64,000 nt of DNA from Clostridia bacterium (GCA_910574255.1 CAJTAK010000016.1:1-64000); one strand, 5' to 3'; shown: positions 42,973 through 53,023, counted from the stretch's first letter. Notes: a model not told the origin generated them from the letters alone. Numbers and translations: made by a program.

Positions 42973-45900
42973 ATGTACCATTGCCATCTTAAGTTTTATC
43001 TTATAGGTAATTCTTGCGGGATATTTGAAGTTATAAAGGAAATGGCTCCATTTGAGCACTTTACCCATACGTTTTGGGAAAGTGAGAAACCGGAGATCTC
43101 TCTGGCAGAAAAAGCCGATGTGATTCTGGTGAGTACACAGGGATTGGAATCAGAGGAAACGCTTAAGCTTTTGCTTGCTCATAAGCAGAAGTATGCTGAG
43201 CTGCTTTTGCTTGCGGATAAAAGCCAGATAGAAATGCTGTCCGACTGTATGCAGGAGATAAAGGATATTTGGACAATGCCTATGTCTGAGGAAGAGATCC
43301 GTTTTCATTTCTTAAGGTGGCAGCAAACCTGCAAGATGAGTAAGGACTTCTGGCAGACCAGCCATTATCTGGAGGCGACGATAAATAATGTGCCCAATCT
43401 TATCTGGTATAAGGATAAGGATGGTATCCATGAAAAGGTAAATGACAGCTTCTGCAAGACAGTCAATAAGACAAAGCAGCAGGTTGAAGGCCGGGGACAT
43501 GCTTATATCTGGGATGTGGAAGAGGATGATCCTGCTTGCATTGAGTCAGAGCGAATCGTGATGACAAAGAGGGAAACCTGTGTTTCAGAAGAGGTTGTGA
43601 AAGCCGGAGAGGACACAAAGCTTCTAACTACATACAAATCTCCATTGTACGACCTGGACGGAAGCGTTATGGGAACCGTGGGAGTTGCTATTGATGTGAC
43701 TCAAGAGCGAGCCTATGAGCAGGAGGTTATACAGAAGAATAAGACGTTGGAAACGATTTTTACTACTATGGACTGCGGAATCATGTGTCATACGGTAGAT
43801 GGTACTCGTATTTTAAGTATCAATCGGGCAGCCCTGGAGATTTTAGGCTATAAATCCCAAAAGGAAATGGAGGAAGCCGGATTTGATATGGTGGCTGCTT
43901 CTGTGGTGGAAGAGGATAAGGAAAAGCTTCGGACATGTATACGGGAACTGGATAAAGAGGGCGACAGTGTCAGTGTGGAGTACCGTGTGTATTCCAGAGA
44001 GGGCAAAGTCCGCCACATAATGGGGAATATCAAGCTTCTAAGAGAGAATGGAGAACTTCTTTATCAGCGCTTTCTTTTGGATTGCACGGCGCAGAAGCTT
44101 CGGGAAAAAGAAAAAGAACAACGTCATATGGAGCTTCTTCATGCCTTGACCATTGATTATAACCTTGCCTGCTTTTTCGATTTGGATACGGGCCGGGGAA
44201 TGCCTCTGCGCATGGAGAATTATGCAGATGTTGTCTTTGAAACGATCTTTGATGAGAGATCAACTTTAAAAGAAAGCATGGAGCGCTATATAGATCAGTT
44301 TGTTTACGAAGAGGACAAAGAAATGCTGCGGCGGACACTGTCTGCAGAAAGATTAGAAAAAGAACTGGCAGAAAGAAACCAGATATATATTAATTATCGT
44401 GCGGTTTTAGCCGGCAAGATGAAATATTATCAGATAAAAGTGGTACGTGCAGGAGAATGGAAGGAAAGCCATGGCATTGTTCTGGGACTTCACAGTGTAG
44501 ATGAGGAAATTCGTCATGAGATGGAGCAGAAAAGTCTTCTGGAGGATGCGCTTTTACAGGCAAATCGGGCGAGTAAAGCCAAAAGCATATTCCTTTCCAA
44601 TATGTCTCATGACATCCGCACACCTATGAATGCGATTGTCGGCTTTACGGCATTGGCGATTACCCACATAGAGCAGAAGGAACGGGTGGAGGAATATCTA
44701 AATAAAATAATGACTTCAGGAAACCATCTGCTGAGTCTTATCAATGATGTTCTGGATATGAGCCGGATTGAGAGCGGAAAAATGCGCTTGGATGAGAAGC
44801 CCTGCCGCCTGCCGGATATACTTCAGGGTCTTCGTAATATTCTTCAGGGAGATATACGTGCAAAGCAGCTGGAGCTTTACATGGATGCGGTAGATGTGTT
44901 AAATGAAGATATTTACTGTGATAAGCTGCGCCTAAACCAGGTACTTTTGAACTTGCTCAGCAATGCAGTGAAATATACGAAAGCGGGCGGAATCGTCAGC
45001 ATTCGGGTTACGGAAAAAACAGGAGCTCCCGCCGGAATGGCCAATTATGAATTTTGTATTCGGGATACCGGCATTGGCATGAGTGAGGAGTTTGTGGCTC
45101 ATATTTTTGAGCCATTTGAAAGGGAAAAAAATTCAACTATCAGCGGAATCCAGGGAACCGGTCTGGGAATGGCGATTACAAAAAATATTGTGGATATGAT
45201 GAACGGCACGATTCAGGTGAGCAGTGAGCAGGGAGCTGGTACAGAGGTGAAGGTTTCTTTTGCATTTCGTCTTCATAGAGAAGCGTCGAAAGAGCCTCAG
45301 GATATTCCTGAATTAAAGAACTGCAGAGCTTTGGTCGTGGATGATGATTTCAACACCTGCGACAGCGTGTCCTATATGCTGGGGCAGATTGGAATGAGGG
45401 CAGAGTGGACACTATCCGGAAAAGAGGCGGTGCTTCGCACCCGGCAGGCAGTGACGCGCGGGGATACTTACTGTGTTTATATTATTGACTGGCTGCTGCC
45501 TGATATGAATGGTGTAGAGGTGACAAGAAGAATCCGTAAAGAAATGCGGGAGGATGTTCCGGTAATCGTTTTGACGGCCTATGACTGGACCGATATTGAG
45601 GAAGAGGCAAAGGAGGCAGGAGTCACTGCATTCTGCAGTAAACCTTTGTTTTTATCAGAGCTGAGAAGCTGCCTGAAGTCCATTGTAAGCGCAGAAGAGG
45701 AAGAAGAGAAACCAGAAGAAAATACCAGAATCGTAAATGGCCGAAAAGGCCGCATTCTGCTGGCTGAGGACAATGAGCTGAATCAGGAGATAGCCGTTGC
45801 AATTTTAGAGGATGCCGGTTTTACGGTAGAGGTTGCGGATAATGGACAGATAGCCGTGAATATGCTGAAAAGATCAGCGCCGGGATACTATCTGCTGGTG

Positions 45901-46122
45901 CTTATGGATGTGCAGATGCCGGTTTTGAACGGATATGAGGCAACGAAACAGATTCGCGGGTTTAGCAATCGGAAACTGGCTGACATTCCTATCCTTGCGA
46001 TGACTGCCAATGCTTTTGAAGAGGATAAACAGGAAGCAGTAAAATCTGGGATGAACGGTCACATTGCAAAGCCTATCGATATTGATAATCTGTTTGACAC
46101 TTTAAGCCAGGTACTGCTCTAA
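42973..46122 (+). CDS. Hybrid histidine kinase with two receiver domains
   Basis: A 1,049-residue soluble kinase. Residues 1-110 are an uncharacterised N-terminal domain; two PAS-like domains follow (about 130-250, with a second about 260-375). HisKA has the phosphorylated His546 in MSHDIRTPMNA; HATPase has GTGLGMAITKNIVDMM (about 735). Receiver 1 (about 775-895, phospho-Asp in YIIDWLLPDMNG) and receiver 2 (about 920-1049, LMDVQMPVLNG) follow. No HPt and no DNA-binding domain, so it must signal through a separate phosphotransfer protein. No membrane segments, so a cytoplasmic signal is likely. Monocistronic. Confidence 0.9.
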   Translation: MYHCHLKFYLIGNSCGIFEVIKEMAPFEHFTHTFWESEKPEISLAEKADVILVSTQGLESEETLKLLLAHKQKYAELLLLADKSQIEMLSDCMQEIKDIWTMPMSEEEIRFHFLRWQQTCKMSKDFWQTSHYLEATINNVPNLIWYKDKDGIHEKVNDSFCKTVNKTKQQVEGRGHAYIWDVEEDDPACIESERIVMTKRETCVSEEVVKAGEDTKLLTTYKSPLYDLDGSVMGTVGVAIDVTQERAYEQEVIQKNKTLETIFTTMDCGIMCHTVDGTRILSINRAALEILGYKSQKEMEEAGFDMVAASVVEEDKEKLRTCIRELDKEGDSVSVEYRVYSREGKVRHIMGNIKLLRENGELLYQRFLLDCTAQKLREKEKEQRHMELLHALTIDYNLACFFDLDTGRGMPLRMENYADVVFETIFDERSTLKESMERYIDQFVYEEDKEMLRRTLSAERLEKELAERNQIYINYRAVLAGKMKYYQIKVVRAGEWKESHGIVLGLHSVDEEIRHEMEQKSLLEDALLQANRASKAKSIFLSNMSHDIRTPMNAIVGFTALAITHIEQKERVEEYLNKIMTSGNHLLSLINDVLDMSRIESGKMRLDEKPCRLPDILQGLRNILQGDIRAKQLELYMDAVDVLNEDIYCDKLRLNQVLLNLLSNAVKYTKAGGIVSIRVTEKTGAPAGMANYEFCIRDTGIGMSEEFVAHIFEPFEREKNSTISGIQGTGLGMAITKNIVDMMNGTIQVSSEQGAGTEVKVSFAFRLHREASKEPQDIPELKNCRALVVDDDFNTCDSVSYMLGQIGMRAEWTLSGKEAVLRTRQAVTRGDTYCVYIIDWLLPDMNGVEVTRRIRKEMREDVPVIVLTAYDWTDIEEEAKEAGVTAFCSKPLFLSELRSCLKSIVSAEEEEEKPEENTRIVNGRKGRILLAEDNELNQEIAVAILEDAGFTVEVADNGQIAVNMLKRSAPGYYLLVLMDVQMPVLNGYEATKQIRGFSNRKLADIPILAMTANAFEEDKQEAVKSGMNGHIAKPIDIDNLFDTLSQVLL

Positions 46123-46280
46123 AGCCAGAATACCAGAATCATAAACTTTTTATTCAATGATCACACTTTGAACACAATTTGTTGCTAGACTAAAAGCAGA
46201 TTAATTCATATTGGCATAAGTTCAGCATATACAGATTAAGTAAATGGAGAACCATGTACCAAGGAAGGAGTTTTTGACTT

Positions 46281-47678
46281 ATGTATGAATATGGCAGCGG
46301 AAGTTCGGATTCTTCCAAAAGTTCATCAAGTGAGTATCGATACAGCGGTCCTTTTTATCAGGATAATATTGGGTCCGGTTCCGGGCACAGAACCACTTTA
46401 GAAGTTTCGGAGGGGAAAAAGAAAAGCTTTCCGAGGCTGATGTTTAAGGCGGTCTGTGTGGCATTGGTATTTGGTATTGTGGCAAGCGTTGCTTTTCAGG
46501 CAACGAATTATGTGGGGGTTCAGCTTCGCGGCGAGAATGCGGCGGCAGTAACAGGGGAAGAGCCTGCAATAGTGCCGGAGATTGAGACGGTAGCACCCCA
46601 GATAGGAGATATCCAGAGGCCGGGAAGCGGCGATGTTACTGCTATCGTGCAGGAGTGTATGCCTTCTCTGGTAGCTATTACGAATGTAAGTATTCGGGAG
46701 GTGGAGAACTTCTGGGGTTTTGGTTGGTATAATATGCCCCAGCAGAGAGAGCAGACTTCTACAGGCACGGGAATTGTTATTGGCCAGAATGATACAGAGC
46801 TTTTGATTGTCACGAACAATCATGTAATTGCAGGAGCGACCAATTTGACAGTGCTTTTCAGTGTGGATGAAGGCAGAGACGGTGCCAGCGCTGTTGAGGC
46901 ACAGATCAAGGGTACGGATGCAAGTAAGGATGTAGGCGTGATTGCAGTTCCGTTAAAGGATATCCCGGCAGAAACCTTAAACGAGATTAAGGTGGCAACC
47001 ATAGGGGATTCTTCCCAGCTGCAGGTGGGCGAGCAGGTGGTAGCCATTGGGAATGCATTAGGCTATGGACAGTCAGTAACCACCGGAATTATCAGTGCCT
47101 TGAACCGGGATGTAACCCTGCAGAATGATGATGGAAGCCTGATTAATAATAGCCTGATACAGACAGATGCAGCAATCAATCCGGGAAACAGCGGCGGAGC
47201 TTTGCTGAATATGAATGGAGAGGTTATTGGGATCAATGAGGCAAAGTATTCTTCCAGCTATGTGGAGGGCGTGGGCTATGCCATTCCCATTTCGGATGTG
47301 GAGGGAATTATCGGAGACCTGAAAACCATGACGATTCGTCCGGAGGTGGATGCAGAAAAGATAGGATATCTGGGGATTAACTGCCAGGATGTGACAGAAG
47401 AGATTTCCAAGCAGTATGATATGCCTGTGGGTATTTACCTTAAGTCTGTAGTGAGCGGTTGCGCAGCGGACAATGCAGGGTTGAAGAGAGGCGACATTCT
47501 TACCAGATTTGACGGAATCGGCGTGAGTACCTATGATTCCCTTCGGGAGCGGCTGCAGTATTATGAGGCGGGCGAGACCGTAGAAGTGACAGTGATGTCA
47601 CCAGAGAATGGGGAATATGTAGAGAAGACGGTTACGGTGACCTTGAGCAGCAAAGAAGAAGTGGAGGCAGCTTCCTAA
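46281..47678 (+). CDS. htrA: HtrA/DegP-family membrane serine protease
   Basis: A 465-residue trypsin-like protease. A Ser-rich cytoplasmic head (1-50), one membrane segment (about 55-77), the protease domain with His181 (VTNNHV), Asp217 (SKDVGV) and Ser304 (NPGNSGGALL), then one PDZ domain (about 365-460). It degrades damaged envelope proteins. Good AAGGAAGGAG site before the ATG. It is followed by its own terminator, so it is separate from clpX. Confidence 0.93.
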   Translation: MYEYGSGSSDSSKSSSSEYRYSGPFYQDNIGSGSGHRTTLEVSEGKKKSFPRLMFKAVCVALVFGIVASVAFQATNYVGVQLRGENAAAVTGEEPAIVPEIETVAPQIGDIQRPGSGDVTAIVQECMPSLVAITNVSIREVENFWGFGWYNMPQQREQTSTGTGIVIGQNDTELLIVTNNHVIAGATNLTVLFSVDEGRDGASAVEAQIKGTDASKDVGVIAVPLKDIPAETLNEIKVATIGDSSQLQVGEQVVAIGNALGYGQSVTTGIISALNRDVTLQNDDGSLINNSLIQTDAAINPGNSGGALLNMNGEVIGINEAKYSSSYVEGVGYAIPISDVEGIIGDLKTMTIRPEVDAEKIGYLGINCQDVTEEISKQYDMPVGIYLKSVVSGCAADNAGLKRGDILTRFDGIGVSTYDSLRERLQYYEAGETVEVTVMSPENGEYVEKTVTVTLSSKEEVEAAS

Positions 47679-47701
47679 TCAGGAGACGGTGTAGAATAGA
47701 A

Positions 47702-47752
47702 AAGGCCGGACACCGGGAAAGAAGGTATTTTTTTCCCGGTGCTTGGTCTTTT
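47702..47752 (+). terminator. Terminator after htrA
   Basis: CACCGGGAAA / TTTCCCGGTG stem (47711-47720 with 47732-47741) extended by pairing of AGGCC with GGTCT and followed by a T-run. The loop is short and T-rich. Confidence 0.85.
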
Positions 47753-47771
47753 TTCAAATCTGTGTTATACT
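47743..47771 (+). promoter_or_regulatory. Predicted clpX promoter
   Basis: TTGGTC (47743-47748), 17-base spacer and TATACT (47766-47771), overlapping the htrA terminator tail. The -35 is weak. Confidence 0.5.
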
Positions 47772-47790
47772 CGTAGAAAGGAGTGGATGT

Positions 47791-49209
47791 ATGGACGAAA
47801 AGGATTATTTGGAAGAAGTGGAAGTAGAAGAAACAAAAGAACAGGAACAGAGAGAGGATAAGGACAATGATTATGAAGATGTCTGCTTTCTCTGTCATAG
47901 GCCGGAGAGTAAAACCGGAAAGCTGATCACCCTTGCAAAGGGAATCTGTATCTGCTCAGAGTGTATGCAGAAGACCATGGATACCTTTCAGAACAGCAAT
48001 CAGGATTTTTCTAAGATACCAGGATTTAGTTTTATCAATCTGGCGGATCTGCAGAATATGATTCCCCAGAGGCAGAAGGTAAAAAAGAAAAAGCCTAAGG
48101 AAAAAGAACCCGTGAAGGAGTTGGATATCCGAAGCATTCCTGCTCCCCACAAGATTAAAGCGAGCCTGGATGAATATGTGATTGGACAGGAATATGCCAA
48201 GAAGGTTATGTCGGTAGCTGTTTACAATCATTACAAACGGGTGGCAACGGGAACCCAGGACGAAATTGAGATTGAAAAGTCCAATATGCTGATGATTGGC
48301 CCTACCGGAAGCGGAAAAACTTACTTGGTGAAAACGCTGGCCAGACTTTTGGATGTTCCCCTGGCCATTGCAGATGCCACCTCTCTTACTGAGGCCGGCT
48401 ATATCGGCGATGACATTGAGAGCGTGCTGTCAAAGCTTCTGGCTGCGGCAGACAATGATGTGGAGAAGGCGGAGCGAGGGATTGTTTTCATTGATGAGAT
48501 CGATAAGATTGCTAAGAAGAAGGATACGCATCACCGGGATGTAAGCGGAGAATCCGTGCAGCAGGGGATGCTGAAGCTTCTGGAGGGCGCAGAGGTAGAG
48601 GTTCCGGTAGGGGCTAACAGCAAGAATGCCATGGTGCCTTTAACTACAGTCAATACCAGGAATATTCTCTTTATCTGCGGAGGTGCATTTCCGGAGCTGG
48701 AGGATGTAATTAAGGAACGGCTGAACAAGAAGTCTTCCATGGGCTTTCAGGCAGATTTGAAGGACAAGTATGATAAGGAGAAAAATCTGTTGCAAAAGGT
48801 GACAGTGGAGGATCTGCGTAATTTCGGTATGATTCCGGAATTTTTAGGTCGGCTGCCCATTATATTTTCTCTGGAGAGTCTCACAAAAGAGATGCTGGTG
48901 CGTATCTTAAAAGAGCCGAAGAATGCTATTTTAAAGCAGTATCAGAAGCTGCTGGCATTGGATGAGGTGCAGCTGCAATTCAATGAGGGAGCTCTGGAAG
49001 CAATAGCAGAGAAGGCCATGGAGAAAGATACCGGAGCCAGAGCTCTTAGGGCAATTATTGAGGAATTTATGCTGGATATTATGTATGAGATTCCCAAGGA
49101 TGATAACATTGGCCGTGTAACCATTACACGGGAGTATATTGAACATACGGGAGGCCCAGTGATTACTATGCGAGGAGTTCTTGAACTGGAAGAACGGGAT
49201 GAAAAATGA
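47791..49209 (+). CDS. clpX: ClpX ATPase, long form with acidic N-terminus
   Basis: A 472-residue ClpX. Residues 1-30 are a highly acidic extension (Glu/Asp over half) not seen in most ClpX. The zinc finger has CFLC and CSEC; then Walker A GPTGSGKT, pore loop AGYIGDD (GYVG in standard ClpX), Walker B VFIDEID and the MGF loop that docks to ClpP (IGF in others). It unfolds proteins for ClpP. ClpP is not adjacent, and length and residue choices suggest a second, specialised ClpX. ATG 47791 is supported by AAAGGAG seven bases upstream. Confidence 0.9.
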   Translation: MDEKDYLEEVEVEETKEQEQREDKDNDYEDVCFLCHRPESKTGKLITLAKGICICSECMQKTMDTFQNSNQDFSKIPGFSFINLADLQNMIPQRQKVKKKKPKEKEPVKELDIRSIPAPHKIKASLDEYVIGQEYAKKVMSVAVYNHYKRVATGTQDEIEIEKSNMLMIGPTGSGKTYLVKTLARLLDVPLAIADATSLTEAGYIGDDIESVLSKLLAAADNDVEKAERGIVFIDEIDKIAKKKDTHHRDVSGESVQQGMLKLLEGAEVEVPVGANSKNAMVPLTTVNTRNILFICGGAFPELEDVIKERLNKKSSMGFQADLKDKYDKEKNLLQKVTVEDLRNFGMIPEFLGRLPIIFSLESLTKEMLVRILKEPKNAILKQYQKLLALDEVQLQFNEGALEAIAEKAMEKDTGARALRAIIEEFMLDIMYEIPKDDNIGRVTITREYIEHTGGPVITMRGVLELEERDEK

Positions 49210-50173
49210 ATGTTTGAATGTTTGGAAAGGGATAGCTGCCTTTTTCATTGTGTTTATTCATTGTAATTTTCCAAGTCCTATAGGCGGTATGATGAATGGA
49301 CTGGCTCGTTTTGGGGTTCCCCTGTTTTTTATGGTCAGCGGCTGCTTTTCTTATGGGAAAGGACCGGATACCATAAGAAGGCGCATCCGAAAGATTTGGA
49401 AGCTGTTTCTTACGGCTAATGGGGTATACTTTATCTGGAAGCTGTTTCATCTCTGGCTAAAGAGAGAAATCACTGCAGGTGCAGCGGCGGCCCTTTTTGC
49501 TCCGGACAGTTTGATTGACTGGCTGCTTTGGAATGAGTCTCCATTTATGGGACATCTCTGGTTTTTAGGAGCCTTGCTTTACTGTTACATTTTCTATTGG
49601 ATTCTGGTAAAAGTAGGGTGGGAGGAACGTCTGTATTTCCTGATTCCTGCCTGTCTGACTGCCAATCTCCTGTTGGGAGAGGGGCTTTCCATACTGGGAA
49701 AGGAAATCTCCTTTTTATATGTGCGGAATTTTTGGCTGACAGGTTTGCCGTTTTTTCTTTGGGGTCACTGGATGTTCCGGGAGGAGTCTCAGGAAAAATT
49801 AAAAATTCGGCCCGGCATTTGTCTGGTGGGAACAGTTATAGGCGCTTGCCTTTCCATGGGAGAAATGCTGTTGTCCGGGGGCGGCGAGCTGTACTTAGGA
49901 AGTGTTTTGATGACAGGGGGAATCTTTTCGTTGGCTTTGCGGAAGCCTTCTTTTGGAAAAGGGAGTCTTTTGGCACATGTTGGGGAGAAAACAGCCCTGC
50001 ACATTTATCTTTGGCAGATGATTGTATTTGACGTGATAGAGAAGCTTGGGTATATGTGCGAGGTTCATGAGCATATGGTATATCAATGGATGATGCCGCT
50101 GGGAGTCGGGGCTGCTTCCTGGCTTTTGGCAGAGGCGCTGCTTGGTATGAAGAAAGGAGTTATGAGACAATGA
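49199..50173 (+). CDS. Acyltransferase-3 family membrane protein
   Basis: A 324-residue protein with about ten membrane segments and the N-terminal pattern of acyltransferase 3 (WKGIAAFFIVFIHCN, then GVPLFFMVSG). These enzymes O-acetylate cell-surface sugars or peptidoglycan. ATG 49199 overlaps the clpX stop, with GGAAG eight bases upstream, so translation is coupled. It overlaps the next gene by four bases. Confidence 0.85.
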   Translation: MKNECLNVWKGIAAFFIVFIHCNFPSPIGGMMNGLARFGVPLFFMVSGCFSYGKGPDTIRRRIRKIWKLFLTANGVYFIWKLFHLWLKREITAGAAAALFAPDSLIDWLLWNESPFMGHLWFLGALLYCYIFYWILVKVGWEERLYFLIPACLTANLLLGEGLSILGKEISFLYVRNFWLTGLPFFLWGHWMFREESQEKLKIRPGICLVGTVIGACLSMGEMLLSGGGELYLGSVLMTGGIFSLALRKPSFGKGSLLAHVGEKTALHIYLWQMIVFDVIEKLGYMCEVHEHMVYQWMMPLGVGAASWLLAEALLGMKKGVMRQ

Positions 50174-50463
50174 ACAGAGAAGTATTGGATGACATTGGGA
50201 GAGTAATCTCGGGGGCAGCAGACACAGTCAGTCGGAAGACAGGAGAGCTGGTAGAGCTGACGAGGCTGAAGAATCAGGTTTTCAATCTGGAGCGGGAGAT
50301 CAAGCGGGATTACGCAGATTTGGGAAAAATGATTTATGAGCAGTATTTAAAAACTGGCGTTGCGGATGAATCTCTGCAGCCAATCTGTCAGGGCATTACC
50401 AAAAAGGAAAGACTGGTGGAGCAGTATGAAGGTGAGATCGAATGCCTGAAAAAAGAGCATTAA
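50170..50463 (+). CDS. Small coiled-coil protein
   Basis: A 97-residue helical protein with a coiled coil at about 30-60 and 75-97. The ATGA overlap with the acyltransferase gene and AAAGGAG upstream set the start at 50170. It has no membrane segment and no cysteine pairs. Similar short proteins occur beside envelope genes, but no function is known. Confidence 0.75.
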   Translation: MNREVLDDIGRVISGAADTVSRKTGELVELTRLKNQVFNLEREIKRDYADLGKMIYEQYLKTGVADESLQPICQGITKKERLVEQYEGEIECLKKEH

Positions 50464-51524
50464 AACTCCTGCCCTGGGGAATTATGCTTTGTGTCACTTT
50501 GCTTTTGCATCTGGCTGCCCGCTTATGGCCTGGGTTTGCAGAATGGTATGCAGTTCAGGTATATCCAATCTTTGTGGGAACATTAGGGCGCTTTTGCTCC
50601 CTATTCCCATTTTCAATGATTGAGATTTCCCTTTATGTGGGAATTATCTTGATTTTAGCCGGTATTGCAGCGGTTTTGATGAAAAAACTGTCTTTGAGAC
50701 GTGCTTTGTGGATTTTGGGAAGAACCTTGGTTGCGATTTTTTTTGTGTTTACGCTTAACTGTGGGATTAACTATCAGAGACTGCCTTTTTCTGAACGAGC
50801 AGGTTTTAACATTCAGGAATCTACAGAGGAAGAGCTGATTGCTCTCTGTGAGCGTCTGGTGGATGAGATTAATGAGGCGGCAGAAGAGATTGCATTGGAC
50901 GAGGAAGGGTACTGCATGCTGCAGGGCAGCCCTGTGGAGACGGCAAGGGAAGCTATGGCGGCGGCAGCATTGGAATATCCGGAGCTTAGGGGATACTATC
51001 CCAAGGCTAAGCCAGTGCTTAGCACCTGGTATCTGTCCAGCCAGCTTTTACAGGGAGTGTACAGTCCCTTTACGGTGGAGGCCAATTATAACAATGGAAT
51101 GCCGGATCAGGACAAGCCTTCTACTATTTGTCATGAATTGTCCCATTTAAAGGGATTTATGCGTGAGGATGAGGCAAATTTTGTGGCTTATCTGGCCTGC
51201 AGAGCTTCAGAGGATGCACAGTTTCGTTACAGCGGAAGTATACTGGCCTATATTTACAGCGGCAATGCCCTGTATGCACAGAATCCGGCGGCTCTTCGCC
51301 AAGTGAGAGAGAAGCTTTGTGAACAGGCTGTGAAGGATCTGCTTAATCATAATGCATATTGGGATACATACAGGGGTAAAATTTCGGAAGTTTCGGATAA
51401 GATGAATGATATGTATTTAAAGGCCAATGCGCAGAGGGCAGGGACAAAAAGCTATGGGCGTATGGTGGACTTGCTTCTGGCTTGGAATCGGGAGCAGGGA
51501 GTTGAAGAATTGGAATGGAAATAA
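50442..51524 (+). CDS. DUF3810 membrane zinc peptidase-like protein
   Basis: A 360-residue protein with three N-terminal membrane segments (to about residue 110) and an outer domain carrying HELSH in ICHELSHLKGFMREDEANFVAYLAC, a gluzincin-like HExxH with a downstream Glu. It matches DUF3810. A role in envelope protein processing is inferred from the zinc motif only. It overlaps the coiled-coil gene at its start and the Nudix gene at its end. Confidence 0.85.
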   Translation: MPEKRALKLLPWGIMLCVTLLLHLAARLWPGFAEWYAVQVYPIFVGTLGRFCSLFPFSMIEISLYVGIILILAGIAAVLMKKLSLRRALWILGRTLVAIFFVFTLNCGINYQRLPFSERAGFNIQESTEEELIALCERLVDEINEAAEEIALDEEGYCMLQGSPVETAREAMAAAALEYPELRGYYPKAKPVLSTWYLSSQLLQGVYSPFTVEANYNNGMPDQDKPSTICHELSHLKGFMREDEANFVAYLACRASEDAQFRYSGSILAYIYSGNALYAQNPAALRQVREKLCEQAVKDLLNHNAYWDTYRGKISEVSDKMNDMYLKANAQRAGTKSYGRMVDLLLAWNREQGVEELEWK

Positions 51525-52198
51525 TTATGGAATATATTGATCTGCGTAATGAGGACGGAAGCCTGACAGGGGAAGTTAAAGAGCGAAGCTTGATACATAG
51601 AGACGGGGATCTCCATGGAACCTCCCATGTATGGCTGATTCGTTATCAGGAGGATATGCATTCGGCAGAAGTGCTGTTGCAAAAAAGAAGCAAAAACAAG
51701 GATTCTTTTCCCGGAAGCTATGATATCTCATCCGCAGGGCATATTCCGGCAGGAGTGGATTTTATAGATTCCGCCCTGCGGGAGCTTGAGGAAGAGCTTG
51801 GGATAAAAGCTAAGGCAGAGGATTTACACTACGGCTTTACACATATTGGATATCATGAGGAGGAGTTTTACGGAAAGCTCTTTAAAAACCATGAATACAG
51901 TAAGGTCTATCTGTATGAATGTAATTTATCCCCGGAGGAAATGAGGCTTCAGGACGAAGAAGTGGAAAGTGTGCTCTGGATAGACTATCGGGAGTGTCTG
52001 GAGCATATACGGAAAGATGATTTGAAGCATTGCATTTTCAAGGATGAGTTTGAACGTCTTGCGTTGGAGATTGAGACTTATTTTGCCGGGACTGGGCGCC
52101 CTCTTTGGAAGAAGGAATTGACAGAAACCTGGGCGGAGGATGCTCAGAATGAGCTGGAGGACTGGATAGAGGAACAGGGAATTTACATTCGGCAGTAA
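51515..52198 (+). CDS. Nudix hydrolase, IPP-isomerase-like group
   Basis: A 227-residue protein whose N-terminal 165 residues are a Nudix domain. The box GHIPAG-V-x7-RELEEELGI is present, but the first Glu of the consensus (G-x5-E) is Val; the REUxEE core is intact. The group hydrolyses nucleoside diphosphate-linked compounds or, in the isomerase-like branch, acts on isoprenyl diphosphates. Start either 51515 or 51527. The C-terminal 60 residues are an acidic extension. Confidence 0.85.
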   Translation: MEIIMEYIDLRNEDGSLTGEVKERSLIHRDGDLHGTSHVWLIRYQEDMHSAEVLLQKRSKNKDSFPGSYDISSAGHIPAGVDFIDSALRELEEELGIKAKAEDLHYGFTHIGYHEEEFYGKLFKNHEYSKVYLYECNLSPEEMRLQDEEVESVLWIDYRECLEHIRKDDLKHCIFKDEFERLALEIETYFAGTGRPLWKKELTETWAEDAQNELEDWIEEQGIYIRQ

Positions 52199-52235
52199 GC
52201 GGCAGGATTGTGAGCATGGGGAAAGGCCATAAGGC

Positions 52236-52934
52236 TTATTCCCCGATCATTTCACTTTTGCTTCCCTTTGGCGGAAGCGCTGAGGGCTGTGTCTTTTGGC
52301 ACAGCAGGTTATTAAACAAGGCTTTTTCATATCTGCGTCTGGCCTCCGTCCAGTTGATGATGTGGAACCAGTTGTGGATGTATTCTCCCCGAAGATTCTG
52401 GTATTCCAGATAGTAGGCGTGTTCCCACACATCAAGGTTCAAAATGGGGTTAAGGTTCTTGGGAAGCGGGGTATCCTGATTGGGCAGAGGAAGGATCACC
52501 AGCTTGCCCCTTTCGTCGGCTGCAAGCCACAGATTGCCGGAACCGAAAAGGTCCAGGGCCATTTGGAAGAAGGTCTCATAAAAACTTTCCCAGGTTCCGA
52601 AATCCAGCAGAAGGGCATCTTTCAGCTTGCCTGTGAGCTGGGTGGAGTTGGGGGACATTGCGGCAAAATAGAGCTGATGGTTATAGACACCCCCGGCATT
52701 GTTCCAGACCTTTTTGCGGATATCCTCCGGAAGAGCCTGGTTTTCCAGAATCAGCCGTTCCAGAGTCCACTCATGAAACTGGGGATATGGCCTAAGCAGG
52801 GTATTGAGATTGTCTACATAGGCTGCAAGATGCTTGGAATGATGAAAAAACATGGTTTCCATATTGATATAAGGCTCCAGGGAATCATAAAGATAAGGGA
52901 GCGGCAGTACTTCAAAGGGGTAATGCTGTATCAT
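52236..52934 (-). CDS. Fe/Mn superoxide dismutase-like protein
   Basis: A 232-residue SOD-fold protein. The metal ligands are visible: His31 (METMFFHHSKH), His86 (YNHQLYF), and Asp and His in LNLDVWEHAYYLEY. It dismutates superoxide in the cytoplasm. The usual KHH is KHL and the loops are longer than in standard SodA/SodB, so activity may be altered. AGGAGG precedes the ATG. Convergent with the Nudix gene, monocistronic. Confidence 0.88.
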   Translation of the reverse strand: MIQHYPFEVLPLPYLYDSLEPYINMETMFFHHSKHLAAYVDNLNTLLRPYPQFHEWTLERLILENQALPEDIRKKVWNNAGGVYNHQLYFAAMSPNSTQLTGKLKDALLLDFGTWESFYETFFQMALDLFGSGNLWLAADERGKLVILPLPNQDTPLPKNLNPILNLDVWEHAYYLEYQNLRGEYIHNWFHIINWTEARRRYEKALFNNLLCQKTQPSALPPKGSKSEMIGE

Positions 52935-52994
52935 AGGTGTACCTCCTAATGGGTGTCGCTTTCATTATATGTGTTGATAATATAAAATATGCAC

Positions 52995-53023
52995 TTGACA
53001 AATGGCGCAAAATCGCATACAAT
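52995..53023 (+). promoter_or_regulatory. tRNA-Pro promoter
   Basis: TTGACA (52995-53000), 17-base spacer, TACAAT (53018-53023), 16 bases ahead of the tRNA. Confidence 0.85.
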
